A DNA stretch of 64,000 nt, taken from G958296245 sp965262055. GTDB taxonomy: Bacteria > Chloroflexota > Dehalococcoidia > Lucifugimonadales > G958296245. How positions within the stretch are numbered: position 1 is the first letter of the stretch; every line of letters starts with the position of its first letter. Location: contig CBDHEI010000002.1 in the NCBI GenBank assembly GCA_965262055.1, positions 62,001 to 126,000 of the forward strand, in the 5' to 3' direction. Positions 33,568 through 42,875 of this stretch are shown one piece after another. A program made the translations under genes and the position numbers. Under the pieces are notes generated by a model. It was not told the origin of the DNA, made no database searches, and saw only the letters and a program-made list of their open reading frames with translations.

Positions 33568-34518
33568 CTACGCGTCGCCGCGGGAGAGTCCTTCCAGCGT
33601 GGCGAGAGCCTGAGCGATGCGCCCCCTAACGGACGCGGCCGACTCCTCGGTCCAGGGGTAGAAGCCCTTACCCGACTTGAGGCCGAAGTCGCCCCGGTCG
33701 ACCATCCCCCTGAGGATATCCGGCGTGTCTGGGGAGCGCTCTATCTCCGGGAACAGCTGGTCGACAATGGCAGTGATCGTGTCCCAGCCGGCTATGTCAA
33801 ACACCTCCAGCGGCCCGGCGACGGAGAGGCGCCTCCCGAAGCTCGTCTTGACCACGGTGTCCACGTCCTCGGCGCTGGCGATCCCCTGCTCCACGATGGA
33901 CACGGCCTCGCGCAACAGGGCGAACTGCATCCGGTTGCCTATGAACCCCAGCGACTCCTTGCGGAGCACCACGGGGCTCTTGCCGACCGACGTCAGAATG
34001 GCGCAGAGCGTACCGACGGTCTCGCTTGCCGTCTCGGGGCCGGGCACCACCTCCACGAGGGGCAGCAGGTACGGCGGGTTCCACCAGTTTGCCACGACGA
34101 CCTTCTCCGGGTGCTCCGTTTCCGGGGCGAGCTGGCTCGCCATGAACGACGAGGTGTTGCTAGCAAGAATGGATGCGCCCGCTGAAATCCCGCCCAGCTG
34201 CTTGAATACGGAGCGCTTGAGGTCCAGATCCTCGAAGACCGCCTCGATTACCAGCCCAGTTCCCGACACGGCCTTGCCCAGCGAGACCTCAGTATGGATG
34301 CGATCCAACGCCCGCGCCGCCTCCTCGCCGTCGACGAGGCCCACTGCCTGTAGCGTGCCCATGCTGGTCCTGACACTGTCCATAGCCCGGCTGAGCGCGT
34401 CCTCAGTCAGGTCGTTGAGCCACACCTCGCGTCCGCCCAACGCGAACTGCAACGCGATGCCGTGGCCCATGAGGCCGGCGCCCACCACGGCTACCCGGTC
34501 TACCTCTTCCCGCTGCAT
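33568..34518 (-). CDS. 3-hydroxyacyl-CoA dehydrogenase
   Basis: ATG 34518 follows GGGAGG; the upstream open frame is not used. The 316 residues start with the NAD-binding VAVVGAGLMGHGIALQFA and contain the catalytic region ASNTSSFMASQLA, then NWWNPPYLLPLVEVV, FIGNRMQFALLREAVS and the C-terminal domain ending in GKGFYPW. It oxidises 3-hydroxyacyl-CoA or a related 3-hydroxy acid. The PPY in place of the more usual PPH(L/H) near the active site suggests a non-standard substrate. It transcribes away from the GyrI-like gene. Confidence 0.85.
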   Translation of the reverse strand: MQREEVDRVAVVGAGLMGHGIALQFALGGREVWLNDLTEDALSRAMDSVRTSMGTLQAVGLVDGEEAARALDRIHTEVSLGKAVSGTGLVIEAVFEDLDLKRSVFKQLGGISAGASILASNTSSFMASQLAPETEHPEKVVVANWWNPPYLLPLVEVVPGPETASETVGTLCAILTSVGKSPVVLRKESLGFIGNRMQFALLREAVSIVEQGIASAEDVDTVVKTSFGRRLSVAGPLEVFDIAGWDTITAIVDQLFPEIERSPDTPDILRGMVDRGDFGLKSGKGFYPWTEESAASVRGRIAQALATLEGLSRGDA

Positions 34519-34601
34519 AGAGGACCTCCCTGCCCGACGGCCTTTCAGGTAGCACCATATCACACCGGAAATGCGGGGACGGGCCCCGTCCGCCCCTCGG
34601 A

Positions 34602-34629
34602 TTGGAGCACGAAGTACGGATGCTATAAT
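34602..34629 (+). promoter_or_regulatory. Promoter of the GyrI-like gene
   Basis: An extended -10, TGCTATAAT (TATAAT at 34624-34629), stands 16 bases after TTGGAG (34602-34607). The gene starts 54 bases downstream. This is one of the best sigma-70-like promoters in the window. Confidence 0.6.
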
Positions 34630-34682
34630 GGATGCGCCGTCATAGGCTGGCTTGCGTCCAGCCAATACGAGTGGAACAGCGA

Positions 34683-35147
34683 ATGACACTGGAATTCGAG
34701 ACCAAGCAGATCGAAACGCAGCCCATCCTGGGTGTCCGCACATCGGCCACCAAGGAGAATCTCGGGCAGGTTATGGGGCCTCTCTTCGGGGAGGTGTACG
34801 GGCACATCCAGCACAGCGGGCAGACGCCTGTAGGCATGCCCTTCTCTGTCTACTACTCGATGGAAGGCGACTCGGTCGACCTCCAATGCGGAATGTCCGT
34901 AGCCCAGTCCATGGAGGGCGCGGGCCGCATCGAGGCGGGCGAGCTTCCCGGAGGGACCGTGGCGACGGTCTCCCACATGGGACCGTACGATGCCCTCCCG
35001 CAGACATGGGCGGCGCTGATGGAGTGGATGCGCTCGCAGGGCCTGCAACCCGCGGGACCGCCATGGGAGGTCTACGTCACCGACCCGACCGCCGAGCCCG
35101 ACCAGTCGAAGTGGCGGACGGACATCTTCTTCCCCGTAAGCGTCTAG
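34683..35147 (+). CDS. GyrI-like/AraC-effector-binding domain protein
   Basis: The 154-residue protein matches the SOUL/GyrI-like small-molecule-binding fold: FETKQIETQPILGVRTSAT at the start, the repeated GGTVATVSHMGPYDALPQTWAALMEWM, the cyclic PWEVYVTDP and DIFFPV end. In this family the domain binds hydrophobic ligands or inhibits gyrase. Stand-alone versions are common and their ligand is rarely known. It has its own promoter. Confidence 0.8.
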   Translation: MTLEFETKQIETQPILGVRTSATKENLGQVMGPLFGEVYGHIQHSGQTPVGMPFSVYYSMEGDSVDLQCGMSVAQSMEGAGRIEAGELPGGTVATVSHMGPYDALPQTWAALMEWMRSQGLQPAGPPWEVYVTDPTAEPDQSKWRTDIFFPVSV

Positions 35148-35287
35148 ACGGTTCCGATCCCCTGGTCTTGTGCGAGGCTGAATACCCGGCAGGCGCCCAC
35201 GCCGCGGCGCGTATATCAGGCCACGACGGTCAGGGCGGCCTATAAACCATAATTCAAGCTGATTTCCACGGTGAGCGGTAAGCGGGA

Positions 35288-35791
35288 ATGATAATCGCAG
35301 TCATAGGTGCTGGCAGTCCCTCGGAAGAGGTCTACGATATGGCGCAGCAGGTAGGCGCGGAGATTGCGCGTCGCGGTGCCACGGTAATCTGTGGCGGCTT
35401 GGGCGGCGTCATGGAGGCGGTCTGTAAGGGCGCGAAGTCCGAGGGCGGCGCCACCATAGGCGTGCTGCCCGGCAGCGATCCGGCGGCGGCCAACCCGTGG
35501 GTGGACATCCCAATATGCACCGGCCTGGGCCACGCCCGGAACGTCATCATCGTGAAGACCGGCCGGGCGGTAATAGCGGTGGGCGGCGCCTACGGCACGC
35601 TCTCCGAGTTAGGTCACGCCCTCGCCGAGCAGGCTCCCGTAATCGGGCTGAACACCTGGGATCTGGCCCGCGGCGGCGTAGCGGATCCGTCCATCATCGT
35701 AGCCGACGATCCCACAGACGCCGTGGACAAGGCCATGAAGGCGGCCCGCAGCCGTGAGGCAGCCTCGTCCGGAGCCAGGCCCTCCCCATGA
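35288..35791 (+). CDS. SLOG-family (TIGR00725/LOG-like) protein
   Basis: The 167-residue Rossmann-like protein has AVIGAG at the N-terminus, ICGGLGGVMEAVCKGA, IGVLPG, ARNVIIVKTGRAVIAVGGAYGTLSE and IGLNTWDL. This fits the TIGR00725 branch related to LOG phosphoribohydrolases and DprA. The canonical PGGxGT is GGAYGT here. The likely role is binding or hydrolysis of a nucleotide derivative. Its TGA overlaps the eno ATG (ATGA), so the two are coupled. Confidence 0.8.
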   Translation: MIIAVIGAGSPSEEVYDMAQQVGAEIARRGATVICGGLGGVMEAVCKGAKSEGGATIGVLPGSDPAAANPWVDIPICTGLGHARNVIIVKTGRAVIAVGGAYGTLSELGHALAEQAPVIGLNTWDLARGGVADPSIIVADDPTDAVDKAMKAARSREAASSGARPSP

Positions 35792-37065
35792 GCGAGATAG
35801 CCGGCACAATAGCCCGCGAAGTGCTCGACTCGCGCGGCAACCCCACCGTGGAGGCCGAGGTCACGCTGCGCGACGGCACGCGGGCGCGTGGCATCGCGCC
35901 CTCCGGCGCAAGCACCGGGGCAAACGAGGCTGTGGAGTTGCGCGACGGCGACCCTTCCCGGTTCGAGGGCCGCGGCGTGCTCCAGGCCATCGATAACGTA
36001 CGCAACAGGATAGACCCCGCCCTGGCTGGGCTCTCCGCGTTCGACCAGGCCGCCGTCGACGGCGCCATGATCGAGCTGGACGGCACGCACGACAGGTCCG
36101 GCCTGGGTGGCAACGCTATGGTCGCCGTGTCGATGGCCGTGGCGCGGGCGGCCTCGCGCAGCAGGCGGATGCCGCTCTACCACTGCCTCGGCGACGGCCC
36201 ACACACACTGCCGATGCCCATGTTCAACGTGCTCAACGGCGGCAAGCACGCCGCCAAGTCCACGGACGTACAGGAGTTCATGGTCGTCCCGAGCGGGCTG
36301 AGCTCGTTCAGGCATGCGCTCCGTGCAGGCGCGGAGGTATACCACACTCTGGGCAGCCTGCTGAAGGGCATGGGCCACACCGGCACCGTCGGAGACGAGG
36401 GCGGCTTCGCGCCGAGCGGTATCTCGAACCGCGAGGCGCTGGAGATGGTCTTGAAGGCGATCGAAAACGCAGGGTACCGGCCGGGCGAGGACTGCTGGAT
36501 TGCGGTCGACGTGGCCGCCTCGGAACTGGTAGCGGGACCGGACAGATACGAGCTCCCGAGAGAGGGCACCGCCTTCACCTCCGACGAGCTTATCGAGACC
36601 TACCAGCGATGGCGGCGGGACTTCCCCATCTCCAGCATCGAGGACGGGCTCGACGAGAGCGACTGGAGCGGCTGGGGCCGCATGACCGCCCGGCTAGGCG
36701 AGGATGTCCAGATAGTCGGCGACGACATATACGCAACTTCACCCGACCTGATACGAAAGGGCATCCGCAACGATTCCAGCAACGCCGTCCTGGTCAAGAT
36801 GAACCAGATCGGAACGATCACCGAGACCTTGGAGGCCATACGCCTCGCCAAGTCCGCCGGCTGGGGCACGGTCATCAGCCACCGGTCGGGCGAGACCGAG
36901 GACACCACCGTGGCCGACCTCGCCGTGGGCACGGCCGCCGGCCAGATCAAGGCAGGCGCGCCCTCGCGCGGCGAGCGCACGGCCAAGTACAACCGCCTGC
37001 TGCGCATCGAGGAAGAGCTGGGCGACACCGGCCACGAGGCCTACGCAAGACACGGCCGCGCATAG
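35788..37065 (+). CDS. eno: Enolase
   Basis: The 425-residue glycolytic enzyme turns 2-phosphoglycerate into phosphoenolpyruvate. Seen are AREVLDSRGNPTVEAEV, the catalytic loop SGASTGANEA, GDEGGFAPS with the catalytic Glu, the Mg-binding Asp residues in VAADVAASEL, SIEDGLDESDW and IVGDDIYATS, KMNQIGTITETLEA, and SHRSGETEDTTVADLAVG. Length is normal. It overlaps the SLOG gene by four bases. Confidence 0.96.
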   Translation: MSEIAGTIAREVLDSRGNPTVEAEVTLRDGTRARGIAPSGASTGANEAVELRDGDPSRFEGRGVLQAIDNVRNRIDPALAGLSAFDQAAVDGAMIELDGTHDRSGLGGNAMVAVSMAVARAASRSRRMPLYHCLGDGPHTLPMPMFNVLNGGKHAAKSTDVQEFMVVPSGLSSFRHALRAGAEVYHTLGSLLKGMGHTGTVGDEGGFAPSGISNREALEMVLKAIENAGYRPGEDCWIAVDVAASELVAGPDRYELPREGTAFTSDELIETYQRWRRDFPISSIEDGLDESDWSGWGRMTARLGEDVQIVGDDIYATSPDLIRKGIRNDSSNAVLVKMNQIGTITETLEAIRLAKSAGWGTVISHRSGETEDTTVADLAVGTAAGQIKAGAPSRGERTAKYNRLLRIEEELGDTGHEAYARHGRA

Positions 37066-37165
37066 CCTGTCTGGGGAACGCGAACGGCAGCCCACCTTGC
37101 GCCCGGAGCGGGACGAAGGCTCCGAATAGCACGGTTCACCCACCTTCAATTCGAGGAGGCCAATC

Positions 37166-38137
37166 ATGCGCGCAGGATTCGGGCAGTTCAACCAGCCTTC
37201 ACGGGAGTACCTCAGCTTCTGCGCCCAGTTCGGCGCGACCGACGTACTGCTGAACAACGCCAGCCTGCCGGGCGATGGAGGACGGTGGCGCCTGCACGAC
37301 CTCGTGAAGCTGCGCCTCACCGTCGAGCAGTTCGGACTCTCGCTGTCCGCTCTGGAGAACGTGCCCGTCTCGTTCTACGACCACATCATGCTCGGCGGCC
37401 CCAGGCGCGACGAGCAGATTGAGAACATGATCGCCACCGTGCGCAACATCGCCCGCGCTGGCATACCTATATTCGGCTATCACTGGATGCCTTCGATGGT
37501 GTGGCGTACGACGCCCGCACACATCCGCTGCGGGGCCGTCGCCACAGCCTTCGACTACGATGAGGCGCAGGCGATGCCCCTCACCCACGACCGTGAGTAC
37601 ACGGAAGGGGAAATGTGGGACAACCTGGAATACTGGATCAGGATCATCACCCCCATCGCCGAGGAGGAGGGGATACGCCTCGGCATACACCCCTGCGATC
37701 CGCCCGTCCCGGTGCTTGGCGGAATCCCGCAGCTCCTCCGCAGCTTCGACGCCTACAGGCGGCTCGTGGAAATATATCCGTCCGACTCCAACGGCATCGA
37801 GTTCTGCCAGGGCACGTTCTCGGAGATGGAGGGGGAAGACATCTACGAGATGATCCGGTACTTCGGTGAGCGGCGGAAGATACTCTACGTCCATTTCCGC
37901 AACGTGTCGGGGCAGGTCCCTAAGTTCCACGAGGAGTTCATCAACACCGGCTACGTGGACATGCACAAGGCCATGACGATATACTACGAGGTCGGCTTCG
38001 ACGGCTTCTTCATCGACGACCACGTGCCCCAGACCTTCCAGGACACCGAGTGGGGCCACCGCGGCCGGGCCTTCGCCAACGGCTACATCCAGGCCATGAT
38101 CGAATCCGTCACAAAGACAGCCCGGTGCACGGGCTAG
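37166..38137 (+). CDS. Mannonate dehydratase-like TIM-barrel protein
   Basis: The 323-residue product follows a GAGGAGG. It resembles UxuA-type mannonate dehydratases: EQIENMIATVRNIARAGIPIFGYHWMPS, GIRLGIHPCDPPVP, NGIEFCQGTFSEM, ILYVHFRNVSGQ and DGFFIDDHVPQT. Conserved His, Cys and Asp positions for the metal are visible in those segments. True UxuA makes 2-keto-3-deoxygluconate from mannonate; at about 320 residues this one is shorter than the enterobacterial enzyme (about 394), so a related sugar-acid substrate is possible. Confidence 0.8.
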   Translation: MRAGFGQFNQPSREYLSFCAQFGATDVLLNNASLPGDGGRWRLHDLVKLRLTVEQFGLSLSALENVPVSFYDHIMLGGPRRDEQIENMIATVRNIARAGIPIFGYHWMPSMVWRTTPAHIRCGAVATAFDYDEAQAMPLTHDREYTEGEMWDNLEYWIRIITPIAEEEGIRLGIHPCDPPVPVLGGIPQLLRSFDAYRRLVEIYPSDSNGIEFCQGTFSEMEGEDIYEMIRYFGERRKILYVHFRNVSGQVPKFHEEFINTGYVDMHKAMTIYYEVGFDGFFIDDHVPQTFQDTEWGHRGRAFANGYIQAMIESVTKTARCTG

Positions 38138-38193
38138 CGCAATTGACTGCCCCGGAGGCGAAACCTACTGCCGTCCACCTAGCGGCGCCTCCT

Positions 38194-38199
38194 GTATAA
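38194..38199 (+). promoter_or_regulatory. Putative -10 box of the 2-oxoacid dehydrogenase operon
   Basis: TATAAT preceded by CTG lies 47 bases before the E1-alpha ATG at 38246 (14 before a possible ATG at 38213). No matching -35 is seen. If used, transcription would start near 38206, which favours ATG 38246 as the real start. Confidence 0.45.
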
Positions 38200-38245
38200 T
38201 CGCAGCGGCCATATGTCCCCCATGCGAGGGGCGTCTCCTTGGACC

Positions 38246-39253
38246 ATGAACGACAGCCAGCCACATACAGCCGTCAGCGGTCTCGGCAACGACCAGCTTC
38301 TCGACATCTACCGGCGCATGGTGCTCTGCCGCACCTGCGACGAGAGGGTGTGGCTGCTCAACCGGCAGGGCAAGGCGGCCATCGTGGCCTCCTCCCAGGG
38401 GCACGAGGCGGCCCAGATCGGCAGCGTCGCGGCGATGGAGAGAGGCCGCGACCAGTTCTACACCTACTACCGTGATCTGGGGGTGCTCATGGCCCTCGGC
38501 ATGACCCCAAAGGACATCATGCTGGGGTTCACCGCCAGGGCCGGTGAGCCCCTGAGCGGCGCGCGGCAGTTCCCGGCCCACGGCGCCATCCCGGAGCTCG
38601 GTATATTCAACCTGTCCAACGTCGTCGCCACCCAGATCCCACAGGCGGTCGGCGCCGCCCTCTCCTTCAAGATGCGGGGCGAGGACGCGGTGGTGATCGT
38701 CTACTTCGGCGACGGCGCCTCCAGCGTTGGCGACTGCCACGAGGGGATGAACTTCGCCGCCATCCACAGCCTGCCGGTGGTCTTCTTCTGCGAGAACAAC
38801 AAGTACGCCATCTCCGTGCCGCTCGCCAAGCAAATGGCGGTGGACAGCGTCGCCGGCAGGGCTGAGGGCTACGGCATGCCCGGCATCGCCATAGACGGCT
38901 CGGACGTTTCGGCGGTTTACGAGGCCACCTCCGAGGCGGCCGCCCGCGCCCGCCGTGGAGACGGCCCCACTGTGGTCGAGGCCATGGTGGAGCGGTACCT
39001 CCCCCACACCAGCGACGACGACGACTCCCGCTACAGACCCGGGCCGGAGCTGGAAGAGGCGCGAAAGCGCGACCCGCTCCCGTTGCTCAGGCAGCGGCTG
39101 GTCGATCTCGGCGAGCTGACCGACGATATCGACCAGAGCATCCGCGCCGGCGCTAGGCGCGAGGTCGACGAGGCCACCGACTACGTCGAGTCCGCGCCCT
39201 ACCCCGAGACCGACGGCTTCCACGACCACGTGTACGCGGAGGTTCAGAGATAG
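38246..39253 (+). CDS. 2-oxoacid dehydrogenase E1 component, alpha subunit
   Basis: ATG 38246 gives 335 residues; ATG 38213 is an alternative. The thiamine-diphosphate protein shows YRRMVLCRTCDERVWLLNRQG at the start, SQGHEAAQIGSVAAM, ARQFPAHGA, and the ThDP/Mg motif GDGASSVGDCHEGMNFA followed by FFCENNKYAISVP. It is the alpha half of pyruvate or branched-chain 2-oxoacid dehydrogenase; substrate cannot be fixed from sequence. E1-beta follows with overlapping stop/start and then E2 and lipB. Confidence 0.92.
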   Translation: MNDSQPHTAVSGLGNDQLLDIYRRMVLCRTCDERVWLLNRQGKAAIVASSQGHEAAQIGSVAAMERGRDQFYTYYRDLGVLMALGMTPKDIMLGFTARAGEPLSGARQFPAHGAIPELGIFNLSNVVATQIPQAVGAALSFKMRGEDAVVIVYFGDGASSVGDCHEGMNFAAIHSLPVVFFCENNKYAISVPLAKQMAVDSVAGRAEGYGMPGIAIDGSDVSAVYEATSEAAARARRGDGPTVVEAMVERYLPHTSDDDDSRYRPGPELEEARKRDPLPLLRQRLVDLGELTDDIDQSIRAGARREVDEATDYVESAPYPETDGFHDHVYAEVQR

Positions 39254-40233
39254 CTCTCAAGACGGTTATAGAGGCGGTTAGGGACGCGATGCGCGAGGAG
39301 ATAGCCCGCGACTCGCGGGTCTTCGTCATGGGCGAGGACATCGGCGCCAGGGGCGGCGTGTTCCTCGCGACAGACGGCTTCGAGGCCGAGTTCGGAGAGG
39401 ACCGGGTCATAGACACGCCGCTGGCCGAGTCCTCCATCGTCGGCATCGCCCTTGGCGCGGCCATGAACGGCATGCGCCCGATCGCCGAGATCCAGTTCGC
39501 CGATTTCATATTCCCTACCTTCAACCAGCTCCTGGGAGAGGCCGCCAGGGCGCGCTACGGCACTGAGGGCGCCGTATCCGTTCCTATGGTGGTGCGCTCC
39601 CCCTACGGCGGCGGCGTGCGCGGCGGCCTCTACCACTCCCAGAGCCCGGAGGCCTACTTTGCGCACACCCCCGGCCTGAAGGTCGTGACGCCGGCCACCC
39701 CGTACGACGCCAAGGGCCTCCTCAAGAGCGCCATCCGCGACGACGACCCCGTCGTCTTCCTGGAGCACAAGCGCACCTACCGCCTCGTGCGCGGCGAAGT
39801 GCCGGATGCCGAGTACACCCTGCCCATCGGGAAGGCGGATGTGAAGTTGGAGGGCGAGGACCTCACCGTCATAACCTACGGGCTGGTGCTCCACCACTGC
39901 ATCGAGGCGGCCAGGGACCTAGCGTCCGAGGGCATCCACACCGAGGTCGTCGACCTCAGGTCGCTGCGCCCGCTCGACTCCGCAACCATCCTCGAGTCGG
40001 TGAAGAAGACCGGCAAGGCCCTCGTCGTCCACGAGGACACGCGGCTGGGAGGGATCGGGGGCGAGGTGTCAGCGATTATCGCCGAAGAGGCGTTCGACTA
40101 CCTCGACGCCCCCATCATGCGGCTGACCGGGCCGGAGGTGCCGGCGATGCCTTTCAGCCCGCCCCTGGAAGCGGAGTTCATGCTGGACACCGACCAGATC
40201 GCGGGCGCCATACGAAGCCTGGCGCGGTACTGA
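39250..40233 (+). CDS. 2-oxoacid dehydrogenase E1 component, beta subunit (probable AUA start)
   Basis: The conserved N-terminus (I)ALKTVIEAVRDAMREE begins upstream of the first ATG at 39289. In frame the first codon of that segment is ATA 39250-39252, overlapping the E1-alpha TAG, with a perfect GGAGG (39238-39242) seven bases before it. ATG 39289 has no good Shine-Dalgarno. I therefore prefer the non-standard ATA start, giving 327 residues. Motifs: VMGEDIGARGGVF, ESSIVGIALGAAMNGMRP, HSQSPEAYFAHTPGLKVV and the C-terminal VVHEDTRLGGIGGE. It pairs with E1-alpha. Confidence 0.85.
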   Translation: MALKTVIEAVRDAMREEIARDSRVFVMGEDIGARGGVFLATDGFEAEFGEDRVIDTPLAESSIVGIALGAAMNGMRPIAEIQFADFIFPTFNQLLGEAARARYGTEGAVSVPMVVRSPYGGGVRGGLYHSQSPEAYFAHTPGLKVVTPATPYDAKGLLKSAIRDDDPVVFLEHKRTYRLVRGEVPDAEYTLPIGKADVKLEGEDLTVITYGLVLHHCIEAARDLASEGIHTEVVDLRSLRPLDSATILESVKKTGKALVVHEDTRLGGIGGEVSAIIAEEAFDYLDAPIMRLTGPEVPAMPFSPPLEAEFMLDTDQIAGAIRSLARY

Positions 40234-40237
40234 TGCG

Positions 40238-41467
40238 ATGAAGGTAGAGCTGCCGCACGTCGGCGAGTCCGTCACGGAAGCCATCATCGACCGATGGCTG
40301 AAGAAGGTCGGCGACCGCGTCGAGAAGTACGACCCGCTCGCCGAGGTCGTCACCGACAAGGTGAACATGGAGATGCCATCCCCGGCGTCGGGCGTGCTCA
40401 CCCAAATCCTGGTCGAGGCGGGAAGCACTGTGCCCATGGGTACTGTCGTGGCCGAGATCGCCGTGGACGGTGAGGCCGAGCAGCCGGACGAGCCCGAAGG
40501 CGCACCCGCCGCGCCGCTGGACACGACGGGCACCCTGCTCAAGGACGTTGCCCCCGTCGGTCCCACGGGCTCCGGCGGTCCCATGGTCGCCCCCGAGCCC
40601 CAGCGGAAGCCCTCCGGCGCCAGGTACTCCCCCGCTGTGCGCCGGCTGGCCGCAGAGCACGGCGTCGATCTCGACCGCGCCACCGGTACCGGCATTGGCG
40701 GGCGCGTCACCCGCAAGGACGTCGAGGACTTCATCGCGTCCCGGGGCACCCCGACCGAAGGGCCCGGCGCGCCGGACGATGAGCGGGTAGCCCTTACGCC
40801 CATCAGGCGGATGATCGCGGACAACATGGCACGTAGCGCCTCCGAGATACCGGAGGCTTGGAGCACCGTAGAGGCCGACGTAACCGGCCTTGTGCAGCTA
40901 CGGGAAGGGATCAAGGAAAGCTTCCGTGAGCGCGATGGTGTGGCCATCACCTACCTGCCCTTCATGCTAAAAGCCATAGCCGAGTCGCTGAAGGCCAATC
41001 CGCTGGTCAACTCGACCTGGGCCGGCGACGCCATCATCCTGAAGCGCCGGGTGAACCTCGGAGTCGCCACCGCAACCACCGAGGGGCTGCTCGTGCCGGT
41101 GGTCCACGACGCCGACACGAAGACGGTCGCCGAGCTAGCCCGCTCCCTTGACGATCTCGCCGGCAGAGCCAGGGGCGGCAAGCTCACTGTCCAAGACGTC
41201 GAGGGTGGAACGTTCACCGTCAACAACACCGGTGCTATCGGCTCCGTCATAGGCAAAGCCATCATCTTCCCGAAGCAAGCGGCCATACTGAACACGGAGG
41301 CAATCGTCAAGCGCCCGGTGGTCGTCGACGACGCCATCGCCATCCGCTCCATCATGAACCTGAGCCTCACCTTCGACCACCGCATCCTCGACGGCGCGGA
41401 AGCCGGCGCCTTCCTGGCGGACGTCAAGCGCCGCCTGGAAGCCATCGGCCCGGACATCAAGGTGTGA
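40238..41467 (+). CDS. 2-oxoacid dehydrogenase E2 (dihydrolipoamide acyltransferase)
   Basis: The 409-residue core enzyme has a single lipoyl domain (1-80) with the lipoylated K41 in VVTDKVNMEMPSP, a Pro/Ala linker, a peripheral-subunit-binding domain (about 127-165: SPAVRRLAAEHGVDL), and a catalytic domain ending in SLTFDHRILDGAEAGAFL with the H-x3-DG active site. The position after E1 alpha/beta and before lipB makes a complete E1-E2 unit with its own lipoate loader; the E3 gene (lpd) and lipA are not in the window. Confidence 0.93.
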   Translation: MKVELPHVGESVTEAIIDRWLKKVGDRVEKYDPLAEVVTDKVNMEMPSPASGVLTQILVEAGSTVPMGTVVAEIAVDGEAEQPDEPEGAPAAPLDTTGTLLKDVAPVGPTGSGGPMVAPEPQRKPSGARYSPAVRRLAAEHGVDLDRATGTGIGGRVTRKDVEDFIASRGTPTEGPGAPDDERVALTPIRRMIADNMARSASEIPEAWSTVEADVTGLVQLREGIKESFRERDGVAITYLPFMLKAIAESLKANPLVNSTWAGDAIILKRRVNLGVATATTEGLLVPVVHDADTKTVAELARSLDDLAGRARGGKLTVQDVEGGTFTVNNTGAIGSVIGKAIIFPKQAAILNTEAIVKRPVVVDDAIAIRSIMNLSLTFDHRILDGAEAGAFLADVKRRLEAIGPDIKV

Positions 41468-42204
41468 TTGAGACGGCGCGGAGTCGCCTGGGAGAGAGCC
41501 TGCCCGACGCGCGCTCCGGGTCAGCGCACCTGCTGCGCCTCGGACTGACCGGTTACTCTGAGGCGATCGAACTCCAGCAGCGGCTGCACGCCCGGGTCGT
41601 GGATGGCTCCCTCAAGGGTGTGTTGCTGCTCCTCGAGCATCCTCACGTCTACACCCTGGGCCGCAGGGGCCCCGACCACCACATCCTGGCGCCCCCCGAG
41701 GAGCTTGCCCGCCTCTCGGCCCAGGTCTACAGGACCGACCGAGGCGGCGAGGCGACCTACCACGGCCCCGGCCAACTGGTAGGCTACCCGGTCATCAACC
41801 TGCGGTCATGGGGACTAGGCCCGCTGCAATACGTCCGGACCCTGGAGCGGACCATAGCCGCCACGCTTGCTGACTTCGGCATCGACACCGTGAGCGACGG
41901 CTACCCCACAGGCGTCTGGACCGGCGGGGCCAAGATCGCAGCCATCGGCGTGCGCGTCAGCAGGGGTGTCACCACCCACGGCTTCGCCCTCAACGTGGCG
42001 CCTGACCTGGGCTACTTCGACCACATAATCCCATGCGGCATAGAGGGGTGCAGGGTAACCTCGATGGCCGCCAAGGAAGTAGCTGCTGACGTCGACACCG
42101 TCGCATCCCGCCTGGCCTACCAGTTCCAGCAGTCATTCGGAATCAGCCTCACCCCTGCCAGCCTCGCCCAGCTGGATGGGATGCTACCAGGAAGACTACA
42201 GTGA
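41464..42204 (+). CDS. lipB: Octanoyltransferase LipB
   Basis: GTG 41464 overlaps the E2 stop (GTGA). The 246-residue enzyme moves octanoyl groups from acyl carrier protein to lipoyl domains. Active-site K157 (GGAKIAAIGVR) and C191 (HIIPCGIEG) are both present, with EHPHVYTLGRRG and RGGEATYHGPGQLVGYPV. Coupling to E2, whose lipoyl domain is the substrate, makes functional sense. Confidence 0.94.
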   Translation: MIETARSRLGESLPDARSGSAHLLRLGLTGYSEAIELQQRLHARVVDGSLKGVLLLLEHPHVYTLGRRGPDHHILAPPEELARLSAQVYRTDRGGEATYHGPGQLVGYPVINLRSWGLGPLQYVRTLERTIAATLADFGIDTVSDGYPTGVWTGGAKIAAIGVRVSRGVTTHGFALNVAPDLGYFDHIIPCGIEGCRVTSMAAKEVAADVDTVASRLAYQFQQSFGISLTPASLAQLDGMLPGRLQ

Positions 42205-42875
42205 AGAATCGCATGAACTACGCGCCCGCCAAGGAACTGGCTCGCATTCTTCGACCAGCATATCGACCTTGCCCCGGATTCGAACTTGGATGCAACGGTA
42301 TCGCCAGGTGGATTCCAAAAGAGGGTCATGTGCCCCGCGGATTCGTAGGAGCACTCTCTTCTATCGAGGAAGTGCAAGTTGCAATCGTGGTTGCCGAACC
42401 AGGAGATCCTCTCCCCGGCGAGGCCTATAAGCCGAAGAGGAACCCATTGGACCAGACAGCCCGGCACACTTACAACTTGCTGACAGGTGGCAATGCGCAG
42501 TTCCACCAGAATCTTAGATACCTACTTGGTCTGATATTCCCCAAATTACCAATGGATCAGCAGCTCAGGAAAGCATGGGTGACTGAGGCCTACTTGTGCT
42601 CAGCTCCCAGCGAGGGCGGATATGTGCGGGCGGAAGCCGAAAAGGAGTGCACTGAGCGGTATCTAGCAAAGCAGCTAGACCTATTTGGGGACATTCCCGT
42701 CATTGCGTTGGGCGGGAAGGCTCACAAGCGAACCAGACGGGTGATGCGGCATCCACAGAATCTAATTGAGGCATACGCTGTTGCACCACCGGGATCCAAC
42801 CGCAAGGCAGCCCTTCCTTCATGGCAGGCCGCTGCCAAGCGAGCCCGTAGGATGATTGCCAAGCGCTCCCGCTAA
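42201..42875 (+). CDS. Hypothetical protein, distant uracil-DNA-glycosylase-like features
   Basis: The start is GTG 42201, overlapping the lipB stop (GTGA), or ATG 42213. The 224 residues include VQVAIVVAEPGDPLPGEAY, which resembles the motif A region of UDG-superfamily proteins (GEAPG), then FHQNLRYLLGLIFP, WVTEAYLCSAPSEGG and IPVIALGGKAHKRTRR, with Cys residues at PCPGFELGCNG. No HPS-type second motif is evident, so I do not claim activity. GC content is lower than in the genes around it, which hints at transfer. Confidence 0.5.
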   Translation: MKNRMNYAPAKELARILRPAYRPCPGFELGCNGIARWIPKEGHVPRGFVGALSSIEEVQVAIVVAEPGDPLPGEAYKPKRNPLDQTARHTYNLLTGGNAQFHQNLRYLLGLIFPKLPMDQQLRKAWVTEAYLCSAPSEGGYVRAEAEKECTERYLAKQLDLFGDIPVIALGGKAHKRTRRVMRHPQNLIEAYAVAPPGSNRKAALPSWQAAAKRARRMIAKRSR

